From JANMJD01 sp031371195 (GTDB taxonomy: Bacteria; Actinomycetota; Acidimicrobiia; Acidimicrobiales; Ilumatobacteraceae), in contig JANMJD010000132.1 in assembly GCA_031371195.1 (NCBI GenBank), forward strand, positions 1 to 11,054: a stretch of DNA of 11,054 nt, written 5' to 3'. The notes beneath the pieces were generated by a model. It ran no database searches. It was given only the letters and a program-made list of their open reading frames with translations, and was not told the DNA's origin. This document shows positions 1-6,368 of this stretch, piece after piece; position 1 is the stretch's first letter, and every line of letters begins with the position of its first letter. A program made the translations under genes and the position numbers.

Positions 1-786
1 CGCTTCACCACGGTGGCCGCCCGCAAACCGCTCGTCGTGGTCAAGGGCGGCTCGACCGATGGCGGGGCGCGGGCCGCCGCCAGCCACACCGGAGCCCTCG
101 CCGCCGACGACAAGGTGTTCGACGGCGCCTGCCGCCAGGCCGGCGTCACCCGGGCGGCGACGGTTGAGGAGGCGTTCGAGGCAGCCGCGACGTTTGCCAC
201 CCAGCCGCTGCCGAACGGGCCGAACGTCGTGGTGATGACCACCGCCGGCGGATGGGGCGTGGTCACGGCCGACGCAATAACGCGGGACCGGACGCTGCGG
301 CTGCTGCCGCTGCCCGATGATCTGCGAGCACTGATCGACACGAAACTGCCGCCTCGTTGGAGCCGCAACAACCCTGTCGACCTGGCCGGGGCCGAGACAC
401 GTGACACGATTCCCGATGTGATGGAGATGATCGCCCGCCACCCCGACGTCGATGCGATCGTCTACCTCGGCCTTGGAATCCAATCGAACCAGGCGCGGCT
501 GATGCGCGAGGGCCGCTTCTATCCCGACCACGGGTTGGAGCGAATCGTGGCGTACCACGAACGCCAGGATGCCCGGTTCGCCGAGGCCGCGGACGAGATT
601 TCGCGGGCCACGGGCAAGCCGATCCTCACCGCCACCGAACTGGCCGTCGCCGATGCCGGCAATCCCGGCCCGGGGGCCGTGCGGGCCTCCGGACGCCTGT
701 GCTACGCCTCGGGGAATCGGGCGGTGACGGCGCTCGGCCATCTGGTGCGCTACGCCGAGTTCCGACGTCAGCGGGGGCTGTCCTGA
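1..786 (+). CDS. ADP-forming acyl-CoA synthetase, CoA-ligase module (3' part)
   Basis: The frame is open from base 1, so the 5' end lies outside; 261 residues are visible. The segment KPLVVVKGG followed by ARAAASHTGALA is the signature of the succinyl-CoA-synthetase-like ligase domain of ADP-forming acetate/acyl-CoA ligases. In SHTGAL (nt 82-99) the His (nt 85-87) corresponds to the family's phosphorylated histidine. These enzymes interconvert acyl-CoA, ADP and phosphate with acid, CoA and ATP in the cytoplasm. NNPVDLAG near nt 367-390 is another family motif. The protein stops soon after the second ligase subdomain with no ATP-grasp domain behind it, so it is either an alpha-type subunit with a separate partner or a protein whose ATP-grasp part lies upstream. 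Its stop overlaps the probable start of dacB. The acyl substrate cannot be told. Family assignment is firm; the exact enzyme is not. Confidence 0.85.
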   Translation, partial: RFTTVAARKPLVVVKGGSTDGGARAAASHTGALAADDKVFDGACRQAGVTRAATVEEAFEAAATFATQPLPNGPNVVVMTTAGGWGVVTADAITRDRTLRLLPLPDDLRALIDTKLPPRWSRNNPVDLAGAETRDTIPDVMEMIARHPDVDAIVYLGLGIQSNQARLMREGRFYPDHGLERIVAYHERQDARFAEAADEISRATGKPILTATELAVADAGNPGPGAVRASGRLCYASGNRAVTALGHLVRYAEFRRQRGLS

Positions 787-2228
787 GCGCCCGGGGGATC
801 GCCGGACTGGCCGTCGTGGCCCTCGTGCCCGTCGTCGGCCTCGGCGGCCTGTGGGCGACGATGGACAAGCGCGTCGAGCGCGGGGATTGGCACATCACCG
901 CCAACGCCCCGGCCGCCGCGCCGGCGGCACTCGCCGGGCCCATCCTGTCGCTGCAACGACAGCCCGCCATCCTCGCCCACGACACCACCGACCGGCAGTT
1001 GGCCGCGTCCGTCAAGGTCGTCACCGAGAACGTCGGCTCCTCGCCGGCCGACCCGACCTGCTTCGCGGCGTCGCTCGACGGGCGCACGGTCATCGCCGAC
1101 GCAGCCGACCAACCGGTGATGCCGGCGAGCAACATGAAGCTGATCACCGCCGCCGTGGCCCTGGACGTCCTGGGACCCGACTTCACCTTCGCCACGACGG
1201 CAAACGGGCAGCTCAGCGGTGACACCGTCGAGGGCGACCTGATCCTTGTCGGCGGCGGCGACCCGTTGCTGGCCAACGCCGGTTACGTGCCGCGCCGCAA
1301 ATATCCGACAGTGGAATCCCCGACGTCCATCGAGGCCCTTGCCGATCAGGTCGCCGCTCGCGTCCGACACGTGACCGGTGGGATCATCGGTGACGAGTCC
1401 CACTTCGACTCCGAGCGCTATGCGCCCGGATGGCGACCCGAGGACCAGGGTGGGCAGGCCGGACCGCTGTCGGCGTTGATGCTCAACGATGCCCGCGAGC
1501 TGCCGGACATCGACACGCCGGTCGATAACGCGGCTCTGTCGGCCACCCAGGAGTTCGCCCGCTTGCTCGGCGAGCGCGGGGTGCTCATCGACGGTGGCAC
1601 CGCCCTAGGTCAGGCGTCCGCTCCGGTCGAGGAGTTGGGTCGAGTCACGTCGGTGCCGATGGCGCAGATGGTCGCCGAGATGCTGCTCAACAGCGACAAC
1701 AACACCGCCGAGATGGTGCTCAAGCAGATCGGGGCGACGGCTGGCGGCGGTCCGGGGATCCGTGACGCAGGTGTGGCGGCCGAGACGGCCAAGCTCGTCG
1801 AGTGGGGGGTGCCGGTGGCGGGGCTCGTCATCAACGACGGCTCTGGACTGGATCGTGCCGACCGGCTCACGTGCCGGGCCCTACTGGCGGTCCTGGACCA
1901 CGTCGGTTCGAGCGGCCCGCTGTTCGACGGTCTGCCGATCTCGGGTGCCGCACAAGGCACGCTGGCCGATCCCGACAACCGGGATATCCTGGCTCCGACC
2001 GGCACCGACGGCCGCATCCACGCCAAGACCGGGTCTCTGCGCGATGCCAAGGCGCTGTCCGGCTTCTTCGACCTCGCCGATGGGCGCAAGATCGCCTTCT
2101 CGATGCTGGTCAACGGCGACCATGCTGTGGACCGCGGGCACATCCTGTGGGCCGCGATGGCTTCCGGCATGGCCGCCTTCACCGGTTCGGTGTCGCCCGA
2201 CGCGATCGCATTGGCTGGATCCGGATGA
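783..2228 (+). CDS. dacB: D-alanyl-D-alanine carboxypeptidase/endopeptidase, PBP4 type (peptidase S13)
   Basis: This exported enzyme trims or cleaves peptidoglycan peptide stems. All three penicillin-binding motifs are present: SNMK (Ser116, Lys119), SDN (304-306) and KTG (415-417), with the wide SxxK-SxN gap typical of class C PBPs. About 481 residues is a normal length. The N-terminus SARG followed by a hydrophobic stretch (IAGLAVVALVPVVGLGGL) looks like a signal peptide or anchor. The chosen start is a CTG at 783 that overlaps the upstream TGA (CTGA) and has a GGGGG stretch 5 nt before it; it gives a sensible signal. A GTG at 699 is possible but would add 28 odd residues inside the upstream gene. 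GTG 816 or 825 would cut into the hydrophobic segment and ATG 861 would remove it. The stop overlaps the next gene by ATGA. Function is firm; the start is inferred. Confidence 0.92.
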   Translation: MSARGIAGLAVVALVPVVGLGGLWATMDKRVERGDWHITANAPAAAPAALAGPILSLQRQPAILAHDTTDRQLAASVKVVTENVGSSPADPTCFAASLDGRTVIADAADQPVMPASNMKLITAAVALDVLGPDFTFATTANGQLSGDTVEGDLILVGGGDPLLANAGYVPRRKYPTVESPTSIEALADQVAARVRHVTGGIIGDESHFDSERYAPGWRPEDQGGQAGPLSALMLNDARELPDIDTPVDNAALSATQEFARLLGERGVLIDGGTALGQASAPVEELGRVTSVPMAQMVAEMLLNSDNNTAEMVLKQIGATAGGGPGIRDAGVAAETAKLVEWGVPVAGLVINDGSGLDRADRLTCRALLAVLDHVGSSGPLFDGLPISGAAQGTLADPDNRDILAPTGTDGRIHAKTGSLRDAKALSGFFDLADGRKIAFSMLVNGDHAVDRGHILWAAMASGMAAFTGSVSPDAIALAGSG

Positions 2229-2857
2229 GCGGGTCGATGGCGATGTTTCCCCTCGGCACCGTGCTGCTTCCCGGCTCGCTGCTGCCGCTGCACATCTTCG
2301 AGCCGCGCTATCGCCGGATGATGGACGACTGCCTCGCCGCACGCCAGGAGTTCGGGGTGGTGCTGATCACCCGCGGCCGTGAGGTCGGAGGAGGCGATAC
2401 CCGGGCGTCGGTCGCCACGGTGGCCCGCATCGTGCAGCACACCGAGTTCGACGACGGTCGCCGGGCCGTGATGGCCGCGGGCGTCCGCCGGGTGCGGATC
2501 GACGAGTGGTTGCTCGACGACCCGTATCCGCAGGCGGTCGTGTCCGAGTGGCCCGACGACGGGGTGCCGGTGGCGTCCGAACGCGTCGAACACGTCCACC
2601 AGCGGGTTCGCCGTACCTTGGCCCTCGCCGTCGAACTCGGCGACTCGACACTCGACACCAACCCCGAGTTCACGACCGATTCACCGTTCGCCTCGTATCA
2701 CCTGGCCGCGATGGCCCCATTCGGACCCCATGACCAGCTGAAGCTGCTCAGCATCACCGGGGACGGGGCGCGGCTCGACGCACTCCAGGATCTGCTGGCC
2801 GACGTCGACGCCGCGCTGCGATTCCGCCTCGGCCTGCCCCTCGAATCCGATGGTTGA
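2225..2857 (+). CDS. Stand-alone LON substrate-binding domain protein
   Basis: The 210-residue product begins with MFPLGTVLLPG and then PLHIFEPRYRRMM (residues 7-33), the hallmark start of the Lon protease N-terminal domain. No AAA+ or protease domain follows, so it is a LON-domain-only protein like those found in many bacteria. Its role is unknown; binding of unfolded or partner proteins is a guess from the Lon homology. The C-terminal half is helical with many charged residues. The ATG at 2225 overlaps the dacB TGA by ATGA, and in-frame Met codons at 2237 and 2243 are alternatives. It ends 8 nt inside the phosphatase gene, so the two are probably co-translated. It is likely cytoplasmic: no signal peptide or membrane segment is seen. 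Confidence 0.85.
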   Translation: MSGSMAMFPLGTVLLPGSLLPLHIFEPRYRRMMDDCLAARQEFGVVLITRGREVGGGDTRASVATVARIVQHTEFDDGRRAVMAAGVRRVRIDEWLLDDPYPQAVVSEWPDDGVPVASERVEHVHQRVRRTLALAVELGDSTLDTNPEFTTDSPFASYHLAAMAPFGPHDQLKLLSITGDGARLDALQDLLADVDAALRFRLGLPLESDG

Positions 2858-3401
2858 ATCCGGCTCCGGATGGCTGTCGGGCCGTACCGTCGATGGCGGG
2901 ATCGATGAGATCCCCCTCCCACCCGGCACGCCGGGCCGGTTGTGGCTCTGCGGAAAGCATCTGGCCGGACCCGACCCGGAGGCGGCTCTCGCCCGGGTCG
3001 GTGCCACGACGATCATCTGCCTCGTCGAACCCCGGGAGATCGCCGACCGGTATCCGGAGTACGTCGGCTGGCTCGACCGGCAGCCCGCTCGACGGGCGGT
3101 GAGATTCCCGATCGCCGACCTGCACATGCCGTCCGCCACGAGCCCGGAGGTGCGTCGGTTCCTGGCCGATCTGCTTGCCCGACTGTCCCGCGGCGATGGG
3201 TTGATCGTTCACTGCGCGGCCGGGATCGGGCGGTCGGGCACGATCGCCGTGGCCGTGCTGGTACGCCTCGGGATGTCGCTCGACGACGCCCTCACGCACG
3301 TTCGACGGCACCGTCCGATGGGTGGTCCGGAAGTCGGTGCCCAGTTCGATTTCGTGACGGACGTCTTCGGTTCGGTCACGCGGCCTGTGGCGGGCATGTG
3401 A
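2850..3401 (+). CDS. Cys-based protein phosphatase, dual-specificity/tyrosine type
   Basis: A cytoplasmic 183-residue protein with the P-loop HCAAGIGRSG at residues 121-130: Cys122 is the expected nucleophile and Arg128 the phosphate-binding arginine of the HCx5R(S/T) superfamily. Asp90 in FPIADLHMPS sits about 30 residues upstream, where dual-specificity phosphatases carry the general acid. The fold start is visible at GRLWLCGKHLAG (30-41) and the conserved beta strand at TTIICLVEP (53-61). The substrate could be phosphotyrosine, phosphoserine/threonine or another phosphoester; the sequence does not decide. The start overlaps the LON gene by 8 nt with no clear Shine-Dalgarno, which suggests coupling. 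A gap of 33 nt separates it from the next gene. Confidence 0.86.
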   Translation: MVESGSGWLSGRTVDGGIDEIPLPPGTPGRLWLCGKHLAGPDPEAALARVGATTIICLVEPREIADRYPEYVGWLDRQPARRAVRFPIADLHMPSATSPEVRRFLADLLARLSRGDGLIVHCAAGIGRSGTIAVAVLVRLGMSLDDALTHVRRHRPMGGPEVGAQFDFVTDVFGSVTRPVAGM

Positions 3402-3434
3402 GTCGAACTGCTCCCGCGTGATAAGAACTTCGCC

Positions 3435-3806
3435 GTGCCCAAGGATCCCAAGTCGTCGCCTGGCAGCGAGCCGAAGCAGCTCAGCGGGTCGGGCGACGGC
3501 AACTCGATCGGCGAGATCATCGACCTGGTCAAGACCTATGCCCGACAGGAAACAGTCGGGCCGCTGAAGGGTGCGGGCCGGTGGTTGGCATTCGGCACCG
3601 CCGGGGCGATCGCCCTCGGGTTCGGCCTGTCGATGTTGCTGCTCGGGCTGCTGCGGTTACTGCAGACCGAGGCGTCGGGAACGTTCGACGGCAACTGGAC
3701 ATGGGCTCCGTACGCCATCACGCTGGTGGCCTGCGGACTCGTCATGGTCTGGGCATTGATGCATGTTCGTAAGGACACCCTGCAACGCAAGGAGCCCCGG
3801 CGATGA
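3435..3806 (+). CDS. Two-helix membrane protein, Actinobacterial Holin-X/phage-holin-like family
   Basis: A 123-residue protein with a polar Ser/Gly/Pro-rich N-terminus, an amphipathic stretch SIGEIIDLVKTYARQE (24-39), and two hydrophobic segments at about 50-76 and 91-110, ending in a basic tail. The layout and the GEIIDLVKTYARQE helix before the first membrane span match the Holin-X family (Pfam PF07332) as I recall it. Despite the name, chromosomal members are not shown to be phage holins. No phage genes lie nearby. The start is a GTG at 3435 with only a weak AAGAA upstream. It ends with ATGA overlap into the next small membrane protein, and the two are probably made together. Family call is moderate; function unknown. 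Confidence 0.72.
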   Translation: MPKDPKSSPGSEPKQLSGSGDGNSIGEIIDLVKTYARQETVGPLKGAGRWLAFGTAGAIALGFGLSMLLLGLLRLLQTEASGTFDGNWTWAPYAITLVACGLVMVWALMHVRKDTLQRKEPRR

Positions 3807-4009
3807 GCCAATCGAAAATCACCCGTGACGACCTCGAGGCCCGCTTCGCCGCGCTGCAGGGCAACGTCGAAGGCAAGGTCCGCGACCGCAAGCAGACGCT
3901 CATCGCCGCGGCGGGCGCTGCCTCGCTGGTGTTGTTGATCCTGTTCTTCCTGCTCGGTCGCCGCAGCGGCAAGAAGAAGACGACGATCGTCGAAATCCGT
4001 CGGGTCTGA
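3803..4009 (+). CDS. Small single-pass membrane protein, unknown function
   Basis: A 68-residue protein with a charged amphipathic N-terminal half (DDLEARFAALQ, residues 9-19), one hydrophobic span at about 32-52, and a basic KKK-containing tail. A probable topology is N-terminus out and basic C-terminus in by the positive-inside rule, but the N-terminal part is charged too. The ATG overlaps the stop of the upstream two-helix protein (ATGA), with GGAG at 3791-3794 and an 8-nt gap, a good ribosome site. This supports it being real. I do not recognise a named family. Position suggests a partner of the upstream membrane protein. Confidence 0.68.
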   Translation: MSQSKITRDDLEARFAALQGNVEGKVRDRKQTLIAAAGAASLVLLILFFLLGRRSGKKKTTIVEIRRV

Positions 4010-4016
4010 GCACGCC

Positions 4017-4274
4017 ATGGCTCGTTCACGTCTGCTGTCACCGTCGGCGTTCATTCGCCGGGGTGGCGTCTACAAGGGTTTGCTCGGCGGTAGCCGTGGT
4101 TGGATGGCCGTCGGTGGTGCCTTCTGGGGGCTGCGTTTCGTCCGTCGTACGTTCGGCAAGTCCGAGACGACCGTGGCCACCGAGCGACTGAAGCCGGGGC
4201 AGTTCGTCACGATCGAGGCGATCAAGCCCGAGACCCGTGGCGAGCGGCGAGCGGCGAAGCGCACGCCCCGCTGA
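4017..4274 (+). CDS. Small basic conserved-type protein, unknown function
   Basis: An 85-residue, strongly basic protein starting at ATG 4017, 7 nt after the preceding stop. The middle (GGSRGWMAVGGAFWGLRFVRRTFG, about residues 24-47, given here as a range description: Gly/Trp/Phe-rich) is mildly hydrophobic and could be a short membrane-associated segment. The later part contains ATERLKPGQFVTIEAIKP (53-70), which looks like a small beta element, and the end is Arg/Lys-rich. No clear Shine-Dalgarno is seen. Its placement between two real co-directional genes and codon use like theirs argue for coding. I do not recognise the family; it may work with the two small membrane proteins before it. 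Confidence 0.62.
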   Translation: MARSRLLSPSAFIRRGGVYKGLLGGSRGWMAVGGAFWGLRFVRRTFGKSETTVATERLKPGQFVTIEAIKPETRGERRAAKRTPR

Positions 4275-4286
4275 CGCCGGCGCGGA

Positions 4287-4316
4287 TTTGGTTCGCGCCA
4301 AACCCGGTGCAACGGG
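4287..4316. promoter_or_regulatory. Paired short inverted repeats upstream of ttuB
   Basis: The 58-bp gap before ttuB contains TTTGG-ttcgcg-CCAAA (4287-4302) directly followed by CCCG-gtgcaa-CGGG (4303-4316). Either could be an operator half or a small transcript hairpin. The gap is the largest in the run from 783 to 6250, so it is the likeliest site for a new promoter for the tRNA-modification genes. No convincing -35/-10 pair was found. The stems are only 4-5 bp, so chance is possible. Confidence 0.25.
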
Positions 4317-4332
4317 CCAGAATGGTGACCCC

Positions 4333-4533
4333 ATGAAAGTGCTGCTGCGTAACCCGACCCGCGAAGTCGAGATCCCCGGGCCGCGCCAGGTGCTCGCCCT
4401 GCTCGCCTCGCTCGAGTTGAACCGCGAGTCACACCTGGTCATCCGCAATGGCACGCTCGTGCCCGGTGACGGCGTCATCGCCGACGACGATGTCATCGAG
4501 ATCCGTCCGGTCATCTCCGGGGGATTCGAGTGA
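4333..4533 (+). CDS. ttuB: Ubiquitin-like sulfur carrier, MoaD/ThiS/TtuB family
   Basis: A 66-residue beta-grasp-type protein: VLLRNPTREVEIPGPRQV (3-20) forms the expected first hairpin, followed by the helix LALLASLEL and a strand with HLVIRNGTLV and DDDVIEIRPVISGG. Sulfur carriers of this family end in a Gly-Gly that is adenylated by an E1-like enzyme and then thiocarboxylated. Here Gly63-Gly64 is followed by Phe65-Glu66, so trimming would be needed or an alternative chemistry used. The gene overlaps ttuA by GTGA, which strongly supports a role as sulfur donor for the TtuA tRNA thiolase. ATG 4333 is chosen because GGTGA lies 4 nt upstream and the fold starts at once; the frame is open further upstream without homology. 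No E1-like gene or processing protease is in the window. Confidence 0.82.
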   Translation: MKVLLRNPTREVEIPGPRQVLALLASLELNRESHLVIRNGTLVPGDGVIADDDVIEIRPVISGGFE

Positions 4534-5486
4534 AGTGTCGGACGTGTCGTGAGCCGGCGATCATCGACCTGCCCCGTCATAACGCCAACTTCTGTGTCGC
4601 CCATTTCGAGGAGCTGTGCCGCCGACAGGTGACCAAGGCGATCGACGATCACAAGATGATCGCCAAGGGCGACAAGGTGCTCGTCGCCGTGTCGGGGGGC
4701 AAGGACAGCCTCGCTCTGTGGGACATCCTGCTCGACCTCGGCTACGCCGTCGACGGGCTGTACATCGGGCTGGGCATCGGCGAGTACAGCGATGAATCCG
4801 GTGTGTTCGCCCGCAACTTCGCCGCGGCGCGCGGCCAGAAGTTGATCGAGATCTCCTTGCGCGACGACTACGGCTACGACGTGCCGACCGCGTCGAAGGC
4901 GACGCGGCGGGTGCCGTGCTCGGCATGCGGCCTGTCCAAGCGGCATCTCTTCGATACCGCCGCGCTCGACGGTGGCTACGACGTGGTCGCCACCGGCCAC
5001 AACCTCGACGACGAGGCTGCCGTGCTCCTCGGCAACACGCTGCGCTGGGAGGTCGAGTACCTCGCCCGCCAGTTGCCCGTGCTGCCGGCTCGCGCGGGCT
5101 TTCCCCGCAAGGTCAAGCCGTTGGTCCGCCTGACCGAGCGGGAGATGGCCGCGTGGTGCGTGGTCCGCGGCATCGACTACATCGTCGAGGAATGCCCGAT
5201 GGCCGTCGGTAACAAGCACCTCGGCTACAAGAACACCCTCAACCAGATGGAAGCGGCCTCGCCTGGCATTAAAGCGGCCTTCTACCTGGGCTTTCTCGAC
5301 CGGATGGCGCCACTGCTGGAAGGCACCTCCATCGCCTCGGCCGATGGACTCGGTGAGTGCTCCCGCTGCGGATCGCCGACCACGGGCGAGATCTGCGCGT
5401 TCTGCCGGTTGGTCGAGACGGCCGGCAACCACGAACCGGTACCGGTCGAACTGGTCACCGGCAAATCAGGAAGGCGGCGCCGGTGA
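4530..5486 (+). CDS. ttuA: tRNA-5-methyluridine(54) 2-sulfurtransferase
   Basis: TtuA, of the TtcA/Ncs6-type PP-loop family, replaces the 2-oxygen of ribothymidine 54 in the tRNA T-loop with sulfur. The 318-residue product has an N-terminal zinc site (Cys3, Cys6, Cys22, His25), the ATP PP-loop SGGKDS (55-60), three cysteines Cys130, Cys133 (PCSACG) and Cys222 (EECPM) matching the 4Fe-4S ligands known from Thermus TtuA with the same spacing, ATGHNLDDEA (154-163), and a C-terminal zinc site (Cys277, Cys280, Cys289, Cys292). Nothing key is missing. The GTG start overlaps the ttuB stop, with GGGGGA 5 nt upstream. The stop overlaps the trmI start (GTGA). Its close neighbours make thiolation with TtuB as carrier and action on the same T-loop as TrmI very likely. 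Confidence 0.94.
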   Translation: MKCRTCREPAIIDLPRHNANFCVAHFEELCRRQVTKAIDDHKMIAKGDKVLVAVSGGKDSLALWDILLDLGYAVDGLYIGLGIGEYSDESGVFARNFAAARGQKLIEISLRDDYGYDVPTASKATRRVPCSACGLSKRHLFDTAALDGGYDVVATGHNLDDEAAVLLGNTLRWEVEYLARQLPVLPARAGFPRKVKPLVRLTEREMAAWCVVRGIDYIVEECPMAVGNKHLGYKNTLNQMEAASPGIKAAFYLGFLDRMAPLLEGTSIASADGLGECSRCGSPTTGEICAFCRLVETAGNHEPVPVELVTGKSGRRRR

Positions 5487-6250
5487 ACGGTTTCGCATAC
5501 GGCGAACGAGTGATGCTCATCGACGTCAAGGCCCGCAAATACCTGCTCACCCTGAAAGACGGCGGTGAGTTCCACAGCCATGCCGGCTTCGTCACCCATG
5601 CGGAGTTGATCGAGCAGCCCGAGGGCAGCCGCATCCGCTCGACCAAGGGTGCGGTCTACACCGCGCTGCGTCCGACGTTGGAGGACTTCGTCATCGAGAT
5701 GCCTCGTGGCGCGCAGGTCATCTACCCCAAGGATCTCGCCCCGATCTGCATGATCGCCGACATCGGCCCCGGCATGCGCGTGCTCGAATCCGGCGTCGGC
5801 TCGGGCGCACTCTCCATGACGATGCTGCGCTACGGCGCCGAGATCATCGGCTACGAGCTGCGCGAAGACTTCCTCAACCGGGCGGTGTCGAACGTCCGCT
5901 CATTTCTCGGCGAGGCGGCGCTCGAGCGATATCACGTCGAGTTGCGCGACTGCTACGAGGGCATCGATGCCGAAGACCTCGACCGGGTGGTACTCGATCT
6001 GCCCGAGCCATGGCAGGTCATCCCGCACCTGCCGGGCAAGTTACGCCCGGGCGGCATCATCGTCGCCTACACGCCGAGCATCACCCAGGCCGCCCAGGTC
6101 CGCGATCTCCTGACCGGCCCGGCGTGGATCTCGCAGCGCACGCTCGAGGTACTCCATCGTACGTGGCACATCGAGGGCATGTCGGTGCGCCCCGACCACC
6201 GGATGGTTGCCCACACCGGCTTTCTGACGACGGCCCGCTACCTGGGCTGA
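5483..6250 (+). CDS. trmI: tRNA (adenine(58)-N1)-methyltransferase TrmI
   Basis: This SAM-dependent enzyme methylates N1 of A58 in the tRNA T-loop, working as a tetramer in known relatives. The 255-residue protein has the TrmI N-terminal beta domain (GFAYGERVMLIDVKARKY, 3-20), SAM motif I VLESGVGSGALS (100-111), the acidic ribose-binding end of the next strand (GYELRED, 123-129), the catalytic-region motif VVLDLPEPW (169-177, Asp172), and the conserved C-terminal VRPDHRMVAHTGFL (235-248). The start GTG 5483 overlaps the ttuA TGA (GTGA), with AGGAAGG at 5468-5474 and an 8-nt gap; an in-frame opening further upstream lies inside ttuA and is not needed. In Mycobacterium tuberculosis the orthologue (Rv2118c) lies close to mpa (Rv2115c); here it lies about 3.4 kb from arc, separated by a sortase pair and a ferredoxin. 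Confidence 0.96.
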   Translation: MNGFAYGERVMLIDVKARKYLLTLKDGGEFHSHAGFVTHAELIEQPEGSRIRSTKGAVYTALRPTLEDFVIEMPRGAQVIYPKDLAPICMIADIGPGMRVLESGVGSGALSMTMLRYGAEIIGYELREDFLNRAVSNVRSFLGEAALERYHVELRDCYEGIDAEDLDRVVLDLPEPWQVIPHLPGKLRPGGIIVAYTPSITQAAQVRDLLTGPAWISQRTLEVLHRTWHIEGMSVRPDHRMVAHTGFLTTARYLG

Positions 6251-6264
6251 GATGCGCCGGCATC

Positions 6265-6302
6265 GTGATGCGGCGACCGTCGGCCACGACGAGCCGCATC
6301 AC
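6265..6302. terminator. Inverted repeat between convergent trmI and sortase-repeat gene
   Basis: GTGATGCGGC (6265-6274) and GCCGCATCAC (6293-6302) form a perfect 10-bp stem with an 18-nt loop, extendable by C6264-G6303. It starts 14 nt after the trmI stop, in the gap between two convergent genes, so it could end transcription from both sides. No T-run follows on either strand, so it is not a classic intrinsic terminator; T-poor hairpins are common in high-GC actinobacteria. Confidence 0.5.
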
Positions 6303-6326
6303 GGGCGCCGGTTTACGGGATAAGGC

Positions 6327-6368
6327 TTACGAGAGCCGCCTTGCGAGGGCCGCCTTACGAGATGAGGA
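6327..6368. repeat. 14-bp tandem repeat across a stop codon
   Basis: TTACGAGAGCCGCC (6327-6340), TTGCGAGGGCCGCC (6341-6354) and a partial third copy TTACGAGATGAGGA (6355-6368) lie head to tail. The third copy contains the TAA stop (minus strand) of the sortase-repeat gene, so the first two copies look like slippage duplications of the 3' end of that gene. Copies 1 and 2 differ at two positions. The first copy repeats the stop triplet in the same frame, since the unit is 14 bp only every third copy would be in frame; translation effect is nil because the gene has already stopped. Confidence 0.6.

Noticed and set aside
1610..2599. Minus-strand open frame of 329 codons
   Set aside because: It runs opposite dacB and the LON gene and has no domain features.
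3435..4009. Phage holin / prophage remnant
   Set aside because: The holin-like family name is the only hint; no lysin, capsid, integrase or att repeats are present, and the genes are embedded in a housekeeping run.
4038..5432. Long open frame on the minus strand (464 codons)
   Set aside because: It lies opposite ttuB and ttuA, whose motifs are complete; its translation is low-complexity, Arg/Gly/Ala-rich and has no recognisable domain. It is a high-GC shadow.
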